NCBI GenBank assembly: GCA_016801845.1
Contig: CM028927.1
Coordinates: 7,774,501 to 7,838,500 of the forward strand
From: Polydactylus sextarius
Lineage: Eukaryota > Chordata > Actinopteri > Polynemidae
Length of the DNA: 64,000 nt
Direction of reading: 5' to 3'
In this document: positions 1-11,500 of the stretch, piece by piece
Position numbering within the stretch: the stretch's first letter is position 1
How the letters are laid out: each line of letters starts with the position of its first letter
Position numbers and translations under genes: made by a program
Notes under the pieces: generated by a model
What the model saw: the letters and a program-made list of their open reading frames with translations, nothing else
Database searches by the model: none
What the model was told of the DNA's origin: nothing

Positions 1-2275
1 AGGTGATACATTCGTCCGTACAGACATGCGGTGACCAGGCCACCGGTCATGTTTGAATGTTTCATATTCACTCTGCCGTCTTCAGTCTTCTCCAGGTGTT
101 CTGGCTGCTCCAGGACAAGATGACTTGATAAAACTGACGGGTACACATGTGCGGTGCTAAACGTCCCCTCCAACAGGAAGTCCATTTTAGTCTCGGCCTC
201 TTCCACTTCCTGACCGCAGGTACCAGCCTCCAGACCTGCACAGCGGACCAGTGCACACACCTGTAGACAGATATGACATGAATGCAACAACTGTCTCATT
301 AACCAGTCGTTAATATACAAAAATCTCATTTATACCTGCAGAGCGTAGCGTCCATTCACAGTGTGCGTCCCTTCAAAAGCACCCAGGGCATAGAGCTCTT
401 TACTGTCACCTTGTGGTAACTGCTGGTACTCTAAGCGACAGCAGAAAGTACCATGACACACACTAGATTTGCCCTCTGTTTCATTCAGGAGCACAAATGT
501 AAATGGGTCATACATCATGGATGAGGTGAAGGTGGCAGAGGAGGAAAAGACGACTGTTGAAGCATCTGCAGGAGGAGAATTAAAACAACTTTCCTGGTGA
601 CAATAACCAGAGTCTGTAGACATATATGATGTAGACACAGCTCTCGCTCTTTCCTCTGTGGCCATACTGTGTCCCTCCCACAGTGGGTCTAAAACTGGCA
701 CCCTGGCCACAAGCAGCTTTCCTTCCTCTGGATCTCCCTTCTGGGCGTGGTGAAAAGTGGAAGAAAAAGGGGTGTAGATACCACTTCCTGTCATGATCAG
801 TCGGTCGTAACGAATGTTGGCAGCCAGTAAGGTGACATTAGCACCCAGGCTGAACGCCTGCTGGAACTGGATCGTGTCCAGCAAAGGCAGCTGGTTCATC
901 CAGGCTGTGGGGAAGATCAGCTGACGCACACCCTAAGAGAGGTGTAAAACAAATGGATCAGGTGAAGAGATGACAAACAAACACAGCAAAGTATAGTTGA
1001 CTATATTTTTGCAGCTATGCGTGTATATTTCTTGTACCTTTTTCACAAGAGTAACTGTAGGCTCATGGAACAAGATGTCAAAGCAGGTGAGGAGGCCAAA
1101 CCTCCCAGCAAAAGGTGTATCAAATGTTATGATCTCAGGTTGTGGCGGTGTGTCAAAGGCCTCCTCAAAGTACAGGTTGTGTTTATGATAGCGCGCCACC
1201 AGCTGGCCATCAGAACTGTGTGAAAGACGAATATGTGAACAGTCCACAAAGACTAGGAAGTTGTTATTATTATTACTATTTTGTACTATTAAAGATTACA
1301 CTACCTGAAAACCACATTGGTGTTGAACTGCCAGCGTCCATCAGGTGGACAGGAGGAGGAGGGGCTGGTCGTCAGTGGGCAAGGCTGCAGGTCGGCCATG
1401 TTGGCCACCAAGTAGAGGCCGTGACGACGTGCCATGCAACTCAACCTCTGGAGGATCTATGAAACAACCAAGTGAAAAGATATGGCTTTGAGCAGCCTGA
1501 TCAATATCTTCATATCTAGACACTCTTGATTACAATGTCATCACAACAGAGTGTCTGGTTAAGACCAACATCACATCTAAATTTACTATTACGCACCTCA
1601 GTGTTGTTGTATCTGCCCGGCTCTGTGCAGGGAATCCAGTTCTCCTGCTGGGGGTCAGGGATGGTTTCTAGGTAGCCAGAGATGGATGAGCGGCTGAAGT
1701 TGAAACCCTGAAGACCATCTTCTGGAAACACCAGGATGTGGGCACCCTGAGTGAAGGAAAGGATGAGGGCAGAACTCAGACATGGAACAGGAGATATGAT
1801 CCACCAATGAATAATATTTAAGTCCCTTTGTTATTTGGTCACACTGGGAAAAAAAAAAACAAAACTAATGACATACTATTCAACATAGTTGGTTTGCACA
1901 AGTTCATTTAATATTAGGATAACAGGATAACAATAACATTCTATAATATTGTATATAAAGACTTGTATTTATGAACCTGACAGAATATGATTGAAAGAGA
2001 TTATGTAATTTTAAGTAAAGTGTAATATTTTTTTCTTTAAGTGAAAATATTATTTGTGTGTGTACCTGCTGGGAGGCCCGGGCAGCTTGCTCCTCGTAGA
2101 TATCCAGGTTCTTGTGCACATGTTGCAGCGCTTCGGGTCGGGACAGGGGGACGTGCGGTTCCGGGTTCAGGATTAAGTGGTGTTCGTAAACAGCAGCTAC
2201 GTACGTAGAGCTCTCCGAAACGAGCTCGGCCGACGTTAAGGAAAAACTGACAAAAACGACAACTGACAAAAACAT
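1..2275 (-). CDS. btd: biotinidase (partial, 3' end outside window)
   Basis: Biotinidase of the nitrilase/vanin family frees biotin from biocytin and biotinyl-peptides and is normally secreted. Six coding exons fit with clean splice sites and continuous frame: 2066-2275, 1597-1746, 1305-1456, 1038-1215, 336-932 and 1-260 (open at the edge), giving about 515 residues; the family is about 540, so only the last few tens are missing. Residues 1-16 form a signal peptide (MFLSVVVFVSFSLTSA). The nitrilase triad is visible as Glu79 (FPEDG), Lys182 (RYHKHNLYFE) and Cys215 (LLTCFDILFHEP). Several N-x-S/T sites fit a secreted glycoprotein. The start chosen is the ATG right before the signal peptide; an upstream in-frame leader exon is possible. 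The gene is divergent from dmac1. Vanin is the main alternative, but the FPEDG and YFEEAFD contexts read as biotinidase. Confidence 0.93.
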
Positions 2276-2796
2276 TGTTTTTCTCCCTTAAGAAACACGA
2301 GAGATGTGACCAGACCGACTGGTTACACCACAGCGCCTGAGAGGTCAGAAGTCCAAGTGACGGTGCAGACTCAGTTTAGCAGTTAAATGGTTTAACAGCG
2401 TGTTTAATGTTTACATGTGTTTCCATATGGTCATAGCTTGAGCAGGAACACATGTTAGTTATTTACTATGCTCTGGACTGCATTTAGACAGCACTGTAAC
2501 AATAACCTCCCACCTAAACGTAAACAACGCTTTTATTTTGAAAATACAAAACAGGAAACATTAGGAGCTTAATCCGGAAGTACTTACCAGGTTTGACTTT
2601 CTCAGCTAACACAAGCAGGACACACGCTGGAAATATATGTTTCTCTTTACAAGACGGAATAGTTTGAATATTTATGGGCAGCTCCAGAAGAACAGAAAGA
2701 CTCTTTTTTCCTGTTTTTCCGCGTTTGTTTGCCCACTTGTTTAATGTGTCCACACGCTTTTAATCAGGTATATTAGCATTAGCGTTAGCATCCACA
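2276..2796. promoter_or_regulatory. btd / dmac1 head-to-head promoter interval
   Basis: This 521-bp stretch separates the divergent start codons of btd and dmac1, so it probably works as a bidirectional promoter. No clear TATA box is seen for either gene. On the minus strand a consensus splice donor (CTG|GTAAGTA, exon ending at 2588) and an acceptor at 2287-2288 just before the btd ATG suggest a 5' leader exon for btd at about 2588-2760. The leader is open and in frame with btd, discussed as a finding. Confidence 0.5.
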
Positions 2797-3178
2797 ATGT
2801 CAACAGCACCAGAGGCACCGACCCAAGGAGCAGCCGGTCCCTTGTCTGCTCCTCCTGACAAGTTTAGGAACTGTTGGGGCTGTCGGCTCGTCTCCGGCGG
2901 AGGTTTGGTCGCGGCTGGAGTTTATGTGTTTATGGCAGCCCGGAAAGTGATGAAACGAGGCGGACCCACGTCTATTGGAACAGTGGCACAAGTCACATTT
3001 GCTGCAAGTGAGTGATCCATTTTTTTCCAGTTTGTTTTTAGTTTTATAGTAAGTTGTTGTTTCTTAATGGGGGCACATACGCCTGTGTTTATGTTTCTCA
3101 GGTTTGACTGCGTGGGGAATCGTTATCATCGCTGACCCGGTAGGAAAAGCACAGAAGAAGATGGACCGTCCAGGATGA
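2797..3178 (+). CDS. dmac1: distal membrane-arm assembly component 1 (TMEM261)
   Basis: DMAC1 is a small inner-mitochondrial-membrane protein needed to build the distal membrane arm (ND5 module) of respiratory complex I. Two exons, 2797-3007 and 3102-3178, join at phase 1 through a GTGAGT donor and a pyrimidine-rich CAG acceptor to give 95 residues, close to the family length. Visible family marks are the NCWGCR motif at 25-30, a first hydrophobic segment at about 31-48, a basic loop (ARKVMKRGG), and a second segment ending AWGIVIIADPVGKA, nearly the same as the mammalian C-terminus (TWGIVVMADPKGKA). No cleavable presequence is evident; the N-terminus is Pro/Ala-rich. It diverges from btd and converges with snx13. 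A likely ATTAAA poly(A) signal lies at 3481-3486. Confidence 0.9.
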
Positions 3179-4222
3179 ATGAATAATTGAATGAAATTAG
3201 CTCAAACGTGGACTGACAGGACTGACATTCATCTGATGAAAAGGACACGAGCCAAAAATGCTCCCGAAAATATACACAAACGTGTTTTTACCCCAACATG
3301 AGACCTGATATTTCGTCAAAATTGTGAGGATGGACTGATCTCAGTTCAGCTCTGGAATCTACCGACTGTATGAATTAATGTGGAAAGACATTATATATTT
3401 CAGATCACTCTGTACATAACAGTTAACAGTTACCTTTACTCCCAAGATCTTCCATTTTAGTTCTTGCCTTAACAACATGAATTAAAAAGATGTCTTAACA
3501 TCCTGTTGCACAATATGAACAGATTATATATTCTTATTCAAGCCAGTTGTTGCTTTAGTACTAACAATGACTTGGCACTGAAAAGAAATGAAATATTAGA
3601 GAACAGAGTCAAATTAAAGTGAAAAAAGAATTGACCTTTTTCATGACATTAGTTGACCGGGATCTTATACAGCTTCAGTCTTGGCAGTAGCTCATGGCAG
3701 TAATGTCTACAAAATGTGGAGATTTGAAATGAATCATTACTAAAGTGTTACTTTGTGTTACTCTTTGCATTACTTCTTTTTCTGCACACAAATGGAGATG
3801 TGTCATTTGTCAGAATTTAAACAGAATTTATTTGTTGCGATAAATGACACAAAAAATACAAAACTGCAGCTTTTACTGGTGCGATTAGTGTTTTTATATA
3901 ATTTTAAACAAATGTAGATGTTGAATGATGAACATTCATCATTTTACAAGCTCATACAGTACATGATGATAGACATTACATGGTCAAAAAGTAATATCAT
4001 TGGTGAACTGAGGTTATTTTGTCTCTGTACTGGTATGGAGATAAAATACTTTAACAGGAAGCACAGAGATGATCTTTTGATTTCTTGTTGTTTCTTGTCT
4101 GATGTTTGGGCCTCAGTCATATTAGTGATGTTTTTAATGAACGGTTACATTCATCAGTCACAGGATCTGCAAACAAACTAAAGACACCGTACACGCTGTG
4201 GCTCAGTTAGTCTGAGTTACTT
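3179..4222. other. convergent 3' interval between dmac1 and snx13
   Basis: AT-rich sequence without a plausible coding exon. It should hold the dmac1 3'UTR (ATTAAA at 3481-3486 on plus) and the end of the snx13 transcript. A second reverse-strand AATAAA lies at 3828-3833. The open frame at 3918-4181 lacks any recognisable domain or splice context and I do not consider it a gene. Confidence 0.5.
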
Positions 4223-6775
4223 TTTATTAGTGTTATACTGATCTGAGCACAGTTGCTCACAAGGAAGAGTTTGATAAGCATGATGCAAAAAAACACCCTA
4301 AAGTCATTTTCAGTCGCTTAAAATGATCATGACATTCTGATTGATTCTTCTTTTTTTTAGGTTAAAGAAAAATATGAAAATAGAGTTGACAGTACATTTA
4401 GGCACACTATTAACACATACTGTACACAGATATGCACAATTTTCATTATCATAGATTCATATATACTGGGGTTAAAAAAAACAACAAGCCTTCCTGTATG
4501 GAGAGGTGTGCAGAAAGTTAAAGGTGACATCTCCTCCACCATGGGGACAAATATTCACCTCTCAATAAGAGAGGCTCCAGTTCATTGTCCTCCTAACTCA
4601 GCCAATCAAGAGTCCACCACGGCTGCTCAGTGTAAGCAAATCACAGCAGATGAAAGAGTTTCATCCAATGACTGCAGCAGACTGGGGCTCAATCCAGCCA
4701 ATGGGAGAGGCTCTCCCACAGGTGCTACGGTAAGTGCTCATTAGCAGTGGTTCCACCGGTCACAGGGCGCAGCAGCAGCAGCAGCTCTCCTGTGGGTCTA
4801 ATGGACAGGAGGAGAGGGACGGTGGTGGTGGTGGTGGTGGTGGGGGGGGCCCTACAACTGTCAGTTCATAACAACAAACATCTGTTCACACTCAACAGAA
4901 CAAGCTTGAATGCATAAAACGCCACTTTACGAGTTAAAAAGAAGCAGTTTGTTTGAGGCTGCCTCTGAGCTAGCTATAGCCCAATGAGCTAATAATCGGG
5001 CTGTGACACAGAAAACCGCCCCTACTCCTCCTTACACTGCCCAATTCATACCCAAAACACAGATTCTGCACAAGTGAATGGGGGATAAGTGTAAAATACC
5101 CCCCATACACCCCAAAAAACAAAACAAAAAACAAAAAAAACCCAAAAACTCAGACTTATAAAACAAGTCTGTAAAATAAACATTGTACTTTTACAACAAC
5201 GGAATGTTAAGTTGTTGGGATAAGAAGACATTTCTGAGGGGGAAACTTCTTCTGTGTTGTCTACTGTTAAAACAATACGAATTACTTTTTTTTTTCTCTC
5301 AGTATACAATGATTCAAAATGCACATGCATTAAAGAAAAAAAAAATATTGCACAAAATTAAAGACATTTTTCTCTGAATGATTAGGGATACATCTCCACA
5401 TCGCTATCTTGATTTCCTTGTAACGTACAGTCCTGTGAGGGTGAGCTACCTCTAGCGTGCATCTCTTGGTCAGTATATACTGTACATAGTTTTTAAGGCT
5501 GGTTCACTAGCTCACACACTGGCACAGTTTCTGACTGAAGAGGGTTGCATCTTCATGCTAAACACACTCACACACACGCACACAAACAAAATTCTACATG
5601 AGCCAAATACAGACTAGACCAGAGAGTACATTCGTTGATAGTGCGTTCGGACAGCCAGAGCTGCTGCGCACACACGCACACACACACACACACACACTTC
5701 AGTGTGTCTTTACAGCCTCACCTTTCTTCACATGATTATCAATATCAAGCACAGTAATGATTCGGAGTATCCAAACGTCAAACCGAACATCACACAGACG
5801 CACAAAACACGCACGCACACGTATGAACAGCATGAGCTTTGGTCGTCACAGGTTATGACAGTAGCATTAAAAAGGGGAGGGTGGAGGAGGGGTGGACTTT
5901 TCTTTGAGGATCGAGGGCGGCACAGATAATGTAACACTTTGGGAAATAAATTTAAAAAAAAAAAGATAACCGTGTGTCAAGAGAAGCAACGAGGCTGGGG
6001 AAAGAAAAAGAAAGAATCTGACCATAAAAATAAAAACCATTCTTTCGACCCATATTTGTTCAGTCACATTTCTTTCTTTTTTTTTTTTTGTTCTTTTTTT
6101 TGAAAAAAAGCGTTAACCCAGTGCTAGTGACATATTTGGTTGCTATGAAAACAACATTCTGTTGCATGTTTACACGTGTGCAGCTTTTGCAGATCGAAAT
6201 GTCTACAGCATGAGGGTAAATTCTGACTAACAGCCAAAGAGGCCAGTTCACAGATGGCAGACTGAGCTGGCCGGGTAAAAAAAAAAAAAGACAGAAGCGG
6301 GAAAAGGTAAGGCAAGGTGTGGGTCTATGCTATCTACTCCTGCAGTTTAAAAACAATACAGTATCTGTGGTCTGCTCTCTGGACCACATGAAAGCAGCAT
6401 ACACTGGCCCAGGATAAAGCTATACACAACTTAAAAAAAAAATCCAAAAGAAGGGAAAATATAGAAAATAAAAGAAAAGACTGACAAGTTCAGTCTGGTG
6501 CAAATTACAGGACTTGTGTTTGCGTATGTGTGTGTGTCACAGAGCGAGAGAGGGGCAGAGTGTGTGTTGTTCATCCTTCCGCTTTGACAGAAACAATTCA
6601 GCTGGATGAGTGGAGTGTTTTCACCGAAAAAGAGTGTGTGAGGGAAGTAGAGGGGCTGAGATAATGCACACACATACTTGAGCGTTCACATTAAACCCCC
6701 CCCTGCCCCATCCTCGCTTTTACTCAAATCTATGTGTGTGTGTCTGGTCGGTCCTGTTGCCTGCGTCCTTTCCTG
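4223..6775 (-). other. snx13: probable snx13 3'UTR
   Basis: Directly follows the snx13 stop codon on the minus strand. A reverse-strand AATAAA (plus TTTATT at 4223-4228) would end a 3'UTR of about 2.5 kb, in the range usual for SNX13. The stretch has only low-complexity open frames, CA-rich runs at about 5560-5700, a GGT/CAG-rich patch at about 4770-4850 and T/A runs near 6080 and 6280. Several CCAAT pentamers lie within 4600-4710. The boundary is inferred from the signal only. Confidence 0.45.
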
Positions 6776-8519
6776 TCACCTCTTAAGAGAGGACGTTTTG
6801 AGTTTCTGGCTGTATCTGTGGATGCGCGGAGAGCGGGAGTGCAGCTTGATGAAGAGCTCGGGGAATTTGTACTGGGGGAACATCGTCTCCAGGAAGCCCT
6901 CCAGGAAAACGTAGACTAACCGCCGGTTCATGGGTTGGTACTGGAACATGTCGAAGACGCGTAGGATGCCTTTTCTCGTCGTGTCCGCTCCGATGATGTG
7001 TTTCAGCTCATCTGGGGCGAAGAGAGAAATATTGTAAAATGACGGTAAAATTCAAGGCGAAAGGAAGTAATGTAAGCACGGTGAAAGGTTAGATGACAGA
7101 CAGTTTCTAGACAGATGGTGGGACCATATGCACTTTATAGGTCAACACCTCTACAAATGTAAATATTACAAGCTCCTGCTTGTCCTCCCCCCTGTCCTGT
7201 TAGCTCACACCTCTACATCCCTGTTAACACAGAGGCTCAACTCCTGTTATCTGTTTGACGGTCCCGGATACCTTCCATAAAAACAGCTTTGTGAAGCAGC
7301 TGTGCGACGTAATGTAATGCTTGATAGATTTGTTTTTCTTTTAAAAAAAAAAAAAAAACCACAAGGGGGCAGTAGTAAGCCCATTCAAAAAAAAAAAAAA
7401 AACTTGTTTGACTTTTATGTGTTTTACAGCAGTTTGTTCCTGGTTGAACAAGGCAGATATTAGACAGATTTAAGATGAGGAGTAAGTGGATGAAGTTGTA
7501 CCGAACAGGGCTGAGTTACGTCTAGACAAAGTGTGTGTGTTTTATTTTTTTTACCTGGCATTATACCCAGAAGGCTCGTCTTGGCAGCTACTCGTGTCCG
7601 CATGCGGATGCTCTTGTCCCGACGGGGCGGCGTCTCAGCCAGTATACCGTTGGGCCAGTAGGAATCCCTGAACAGAAACAAAGTCCTCAGCATTTACTAA
7701 TAACTCTTCTGACCAATCACACTTGTATGAATAAAATAAAAAAGGGAGGTTTTACCTGAACTTCTTGACGTAGTCTGCGACCTGCTCTGGTGATGTCATG
7801 TAGTCCACGTGATCCACAATTTTCCTACATAAAAAAAGAAATTATTCAGATTACGCTGTGTAAAATGAATTCAAAGCTTTTTATTTGTTGTAACTATCAT
7901 CCTGCACATTATTATCATCACCACTGACCTATTGATAGTGTCTCCATATGTGGCTCTGATGAGCTGCTGCAGCAGGTTCTTAATGTTCCTGCGCAGCCAC
8001 TGATTCTTCTCCTTCAGGTCAAACACTTCGTCCATCAGCAGCAACATAACCCTCAGTGGGATGTTATCATCCACCTGAACACGCAAAAGACAGTTGTTTA
8101 TTATTTAACCCAAAAAAACGGGATTAAAAGAAAAAGAAAAAATGAATTAACTAGCAACCAAAGTGACTCACATTGTCATCAAGCTGGGCGGAGACTCGAC
8201 AGTGTTCGGGGTCTATTTCAGACTTGGGGAGAAGTGGAGGAACCTGAGAGAGCAGAGGAGAGGGACTGTATGAGGCTGAATGGACTAACACTTAACATGT
8301 CTGAGCAATGAGTCAAAGTGGAGGGTTGTGGACATTAGTTAATCTGACTCGTGTTACCTTCAGTATAGACTGTTTAATGTCCTGGCCCAGTCTTTCTGAC
8401 ATGCGGCCCATGTTGTCAGACACTTTGTTCATCCCTTCAGCCAGACTGTCTGGTAGAGCTTTCACCGCGTTAGACACGTTCCTCATGGAGCTCCTCAAAG
8501 GATTTACGAATGTGTCTAT
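6776..8519 (-). CDS. snx13: snx13 exons 20-25, C-terminal nexin domain
   Basis: Exons 8358-8519, 8172-8243, 7929-8074, 7756-7824, 7555-7667 and 6776-7011. Landmarks are NAVKALPDSLAEGMNKVSDN, IPLRVMLLLMDEVFDLKEKN, a nexin-C core (LIRATYGDTINRKIVDHVDY), SYWPNGILAETPPRRDKSIR and the end NRRLVYVFLEGFLETMFPQY. The TGA stop is at 6776-6778. Confidence 0.95.
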
Positions 8520-11500
8520 CTAATGGGAGAACGAAACAAAAAGAAAAAATATGTCTTATAAAGCCAAGTACAATCCAATCCCCAATACAAAGTATTAGTA
8601 ATGTTATTGGCATTTTGCTTTAATTTGGAAGTCGACACATAAAAGTGAAGTGATATTTCTCAGTAGCGTGGAGTGGAACTGCGAGATTTAGTATTTTATT
8701 ATACGCCACAATAAAGATGTGACGCAATGACCATAAAAAAGATTTTAGCCGTAAGTCACTGAGTGAAAATGTCTGCCCCGACAGCACCATGCTGCTCTGT
8801 TTAACAGCAGCAATTAGAAAAAGGTCAACAACATTTTCAGAATTGTAGCTACACGTTAATTGTGTGTAAAAGTAGCTTAACGTACACATCACACTACAAA
8901 GTTACCTTTCGTGCAAACTCTCCTTTGCCTTTGCTGTAGGCCTTGTTTTCTAGGAAGTCGTAGACATAAGGAATCAGAGTTGGGCAGGCCTTCACCATCT
9001 CTGGGTTCAGCAGCAACTGGAACACACACAAACTTAATTGACAAAGTCTCTACAAAATGATGTAATAGAAATATGATATCCCATATATTAAAGTATTACC
9101 TGTAGGTAAGCATTGAGGTCTTTTTTTCTCTTCTCTAAAAATTCTCTGTCCATGTTGTTGAACGTCTTCTTTCCTGGCAGTTTGAGGATCGATGCCAAGT
9201 TCTCAAACTAAAACAAAAAAGGAGATAAATAAATGCATGTGTTGTTGCTTCATGTTTTATCACTGACTTTCTTGTGGCGTAGAAATGTTGCTAGATTTTA
9301 AACAACTGGTTCTGACTCAGACGCACCTGTTCAGTGATCCTCATGTGGAAATCGTGGAAGTCTGAGTAGCGGCGGTAGGTCTTCCAGCAGTCTTCACTGC
9401 CGTCCTGGTTGCGTCTGAACACAGTGATGGCGTACAGCGCGTAGGTCTTACCATGGTCGTTACAAACCCCTGTAGCACCCCAGAATCCGGGGAGATAAGC
9501 GTCAGCTACCCCGCGTAGCAACACATCCAACAGGGGAATGGAGTATGAAGGACGGGGACGAGGGGTGAAAGCAAAGAAAGAAGGGAAAGGAAAGGAAAGA
9601 AAAGCAAGTGCAGGTGCAGAGCGTGGATGAAGAAGAGCAAGAAAAAGAAAGAATGCAGAGCAGAGGTTGTGGAAATGTGATAAAAGGGAGGAAAATGTGA
9701 CAGAATGACAGGAAAGGTACGTGAGGGAGGGGGAGGAAGGAAAAAGGAAGAACAGAAAAACAGTAAAGGTGATGGAATGAAAGAAATAAAGAAAACTGGA
9801 ACAGGATGAAAGTGACACAGCAGAGACATGCAGATGAATGCGGCTTGGAGGTGAAAAGTTGAAGACAAAAACATGCGGGGGGACCAGTAGGGACTAAAAA
9901 GATCACTCAATGTGCACAACAGATTCACATCCAGTCGACAAGAACAGTTACAGCAGTTAAATCCCAGACAGCGAGTCTTCATTAGTCTTCAATGAAGCAC
10001 AACTCATTTGAATTTCATTCATAGTCTTTCATCTATAACCACAACTGCCTGAGCAAAACATTCACAAAAGGACTGTGCTTGGACTGTATGTGTGTGTGTG
10101 TGTGTGTGTGTGTACCTGTATCGGAGATGAAGGCATTGAGGTGCATAGTTTCATCATGGCAGGCGTTGGACAAGTCGTCCAAAGACTAAAATCAAAAGAA
10201 ACAGCTTATCATAAACACGACATGAAAAAAAAAACAGATAACAATTGGAGGATCAATTGCAAAAGCAACAGCAAGACATGTCCCAACATCAGGATTACGC
10301 AACAGGAAGTGACAATGACTTACTAGATTTATGCTTCCTGTGGGAGAGCCGTTGAAAGATTCTCCGTCGCCGTCATCAGATCCTCGGTAGCTCGGCTCTT
10401 TCAACATGTCCAGCTCTGCGAGCATGCGGACGTAGAGAGGGCTCTGCTTGAAGGAGGGGTAGTAGCGCTCATCACGTAGCATCTTATCATACACCTGTGG
10501 TAATAATGTTTGTTAGCACAAAACACAAGAACTGTGACAGGATATTGAAAATAAAATAAAAACATGGTTTAAAAAATGAAAAAAATGCTTCTGAAGTTAC
10601 TAAAAATCAATTAAATGACTTAAATATAATTCAATTAAAAAGCACTAGAGAGGTTTATTGACTTCACTCATGTACCTTTCTCTGGATTTCATCAAATATC
10701 TCTGGCGTGGGATCATCTTTCTGTAACTTCTCCCCCAGTTTTGTCACCGACACCTCGTCCACTTGGACCCTTGGAGACGCCTGTTGGAGAAGAATCAACA
10801 GTGAACACATCAGTAGATTTCTTTCAGTATTAAATGACACAAGGTGGAGAGAGGAGTGCTTGAAAGCTGGTACTATCACTGAACATCCCAAAAACATTTT
10901 TGCGATCTCATCCTCCTTCAATGTGTCTCCTACCTTGTCAGAGAGGTACTGTTCGAAGACACCCAGCGCGGCCGCCTTCAACAGTCCCTTGGTGGCGCTG
11001 GGCTGTTTCTTGCCATCTTTCTGCCAACACTGCATGGCCTCCAGCTGCTGCTGTGCCGTCACCCTGTATCCCTCCACGGTGAGCCAGAAAAACAGCTCGG
11101 CCTGGGCCCCGGCCGCCTGCATGAAGTCTGAATCAACAATCGACAGACATGTATTATTACTTGAATTACACAATCTTACTCCGGTTACGTAAATGAATCA
11201 TAAACTGCTTTCAATTTAGCAAATTTTGGTGAACACAACTTATTCTATTACATAAAATTTGCAGCCAGACAAAGTGTTTAGGCTGTTGCCTGTTGCTCAT
11301 TTTCTACTCAAGAACTGATACAACTTGGCTTAACTCCTAGTTTGCGCACGCACGCACACACACATGCACACACACACAAACACACACACCGGTGTAATCT
11401 GATCTATAAAGCAGAGTGACCTTTTAAAATCTGAAAAAGGAGCACGCCTAACGAGACAGGTTGAATATCCATTTGTAGAGAAACGGAGTAAGTTATGGAT

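Noticed and set aside
5390..5520. Possible Pumilio site (TGTACATA) in the snx13 3'UTR
   Set aside because: The motif is on the plus strand; the transcript is minus and lacks the element in the correct sense.
9291..9982. Long minus-strand open frames rich in Ser, Phe, Leu and Pro
   Set aside because: They run through a purine-rich intron tract; only 9327-9469 is real coding sequence (snx13 exon 17), with good splice sites on both sides.
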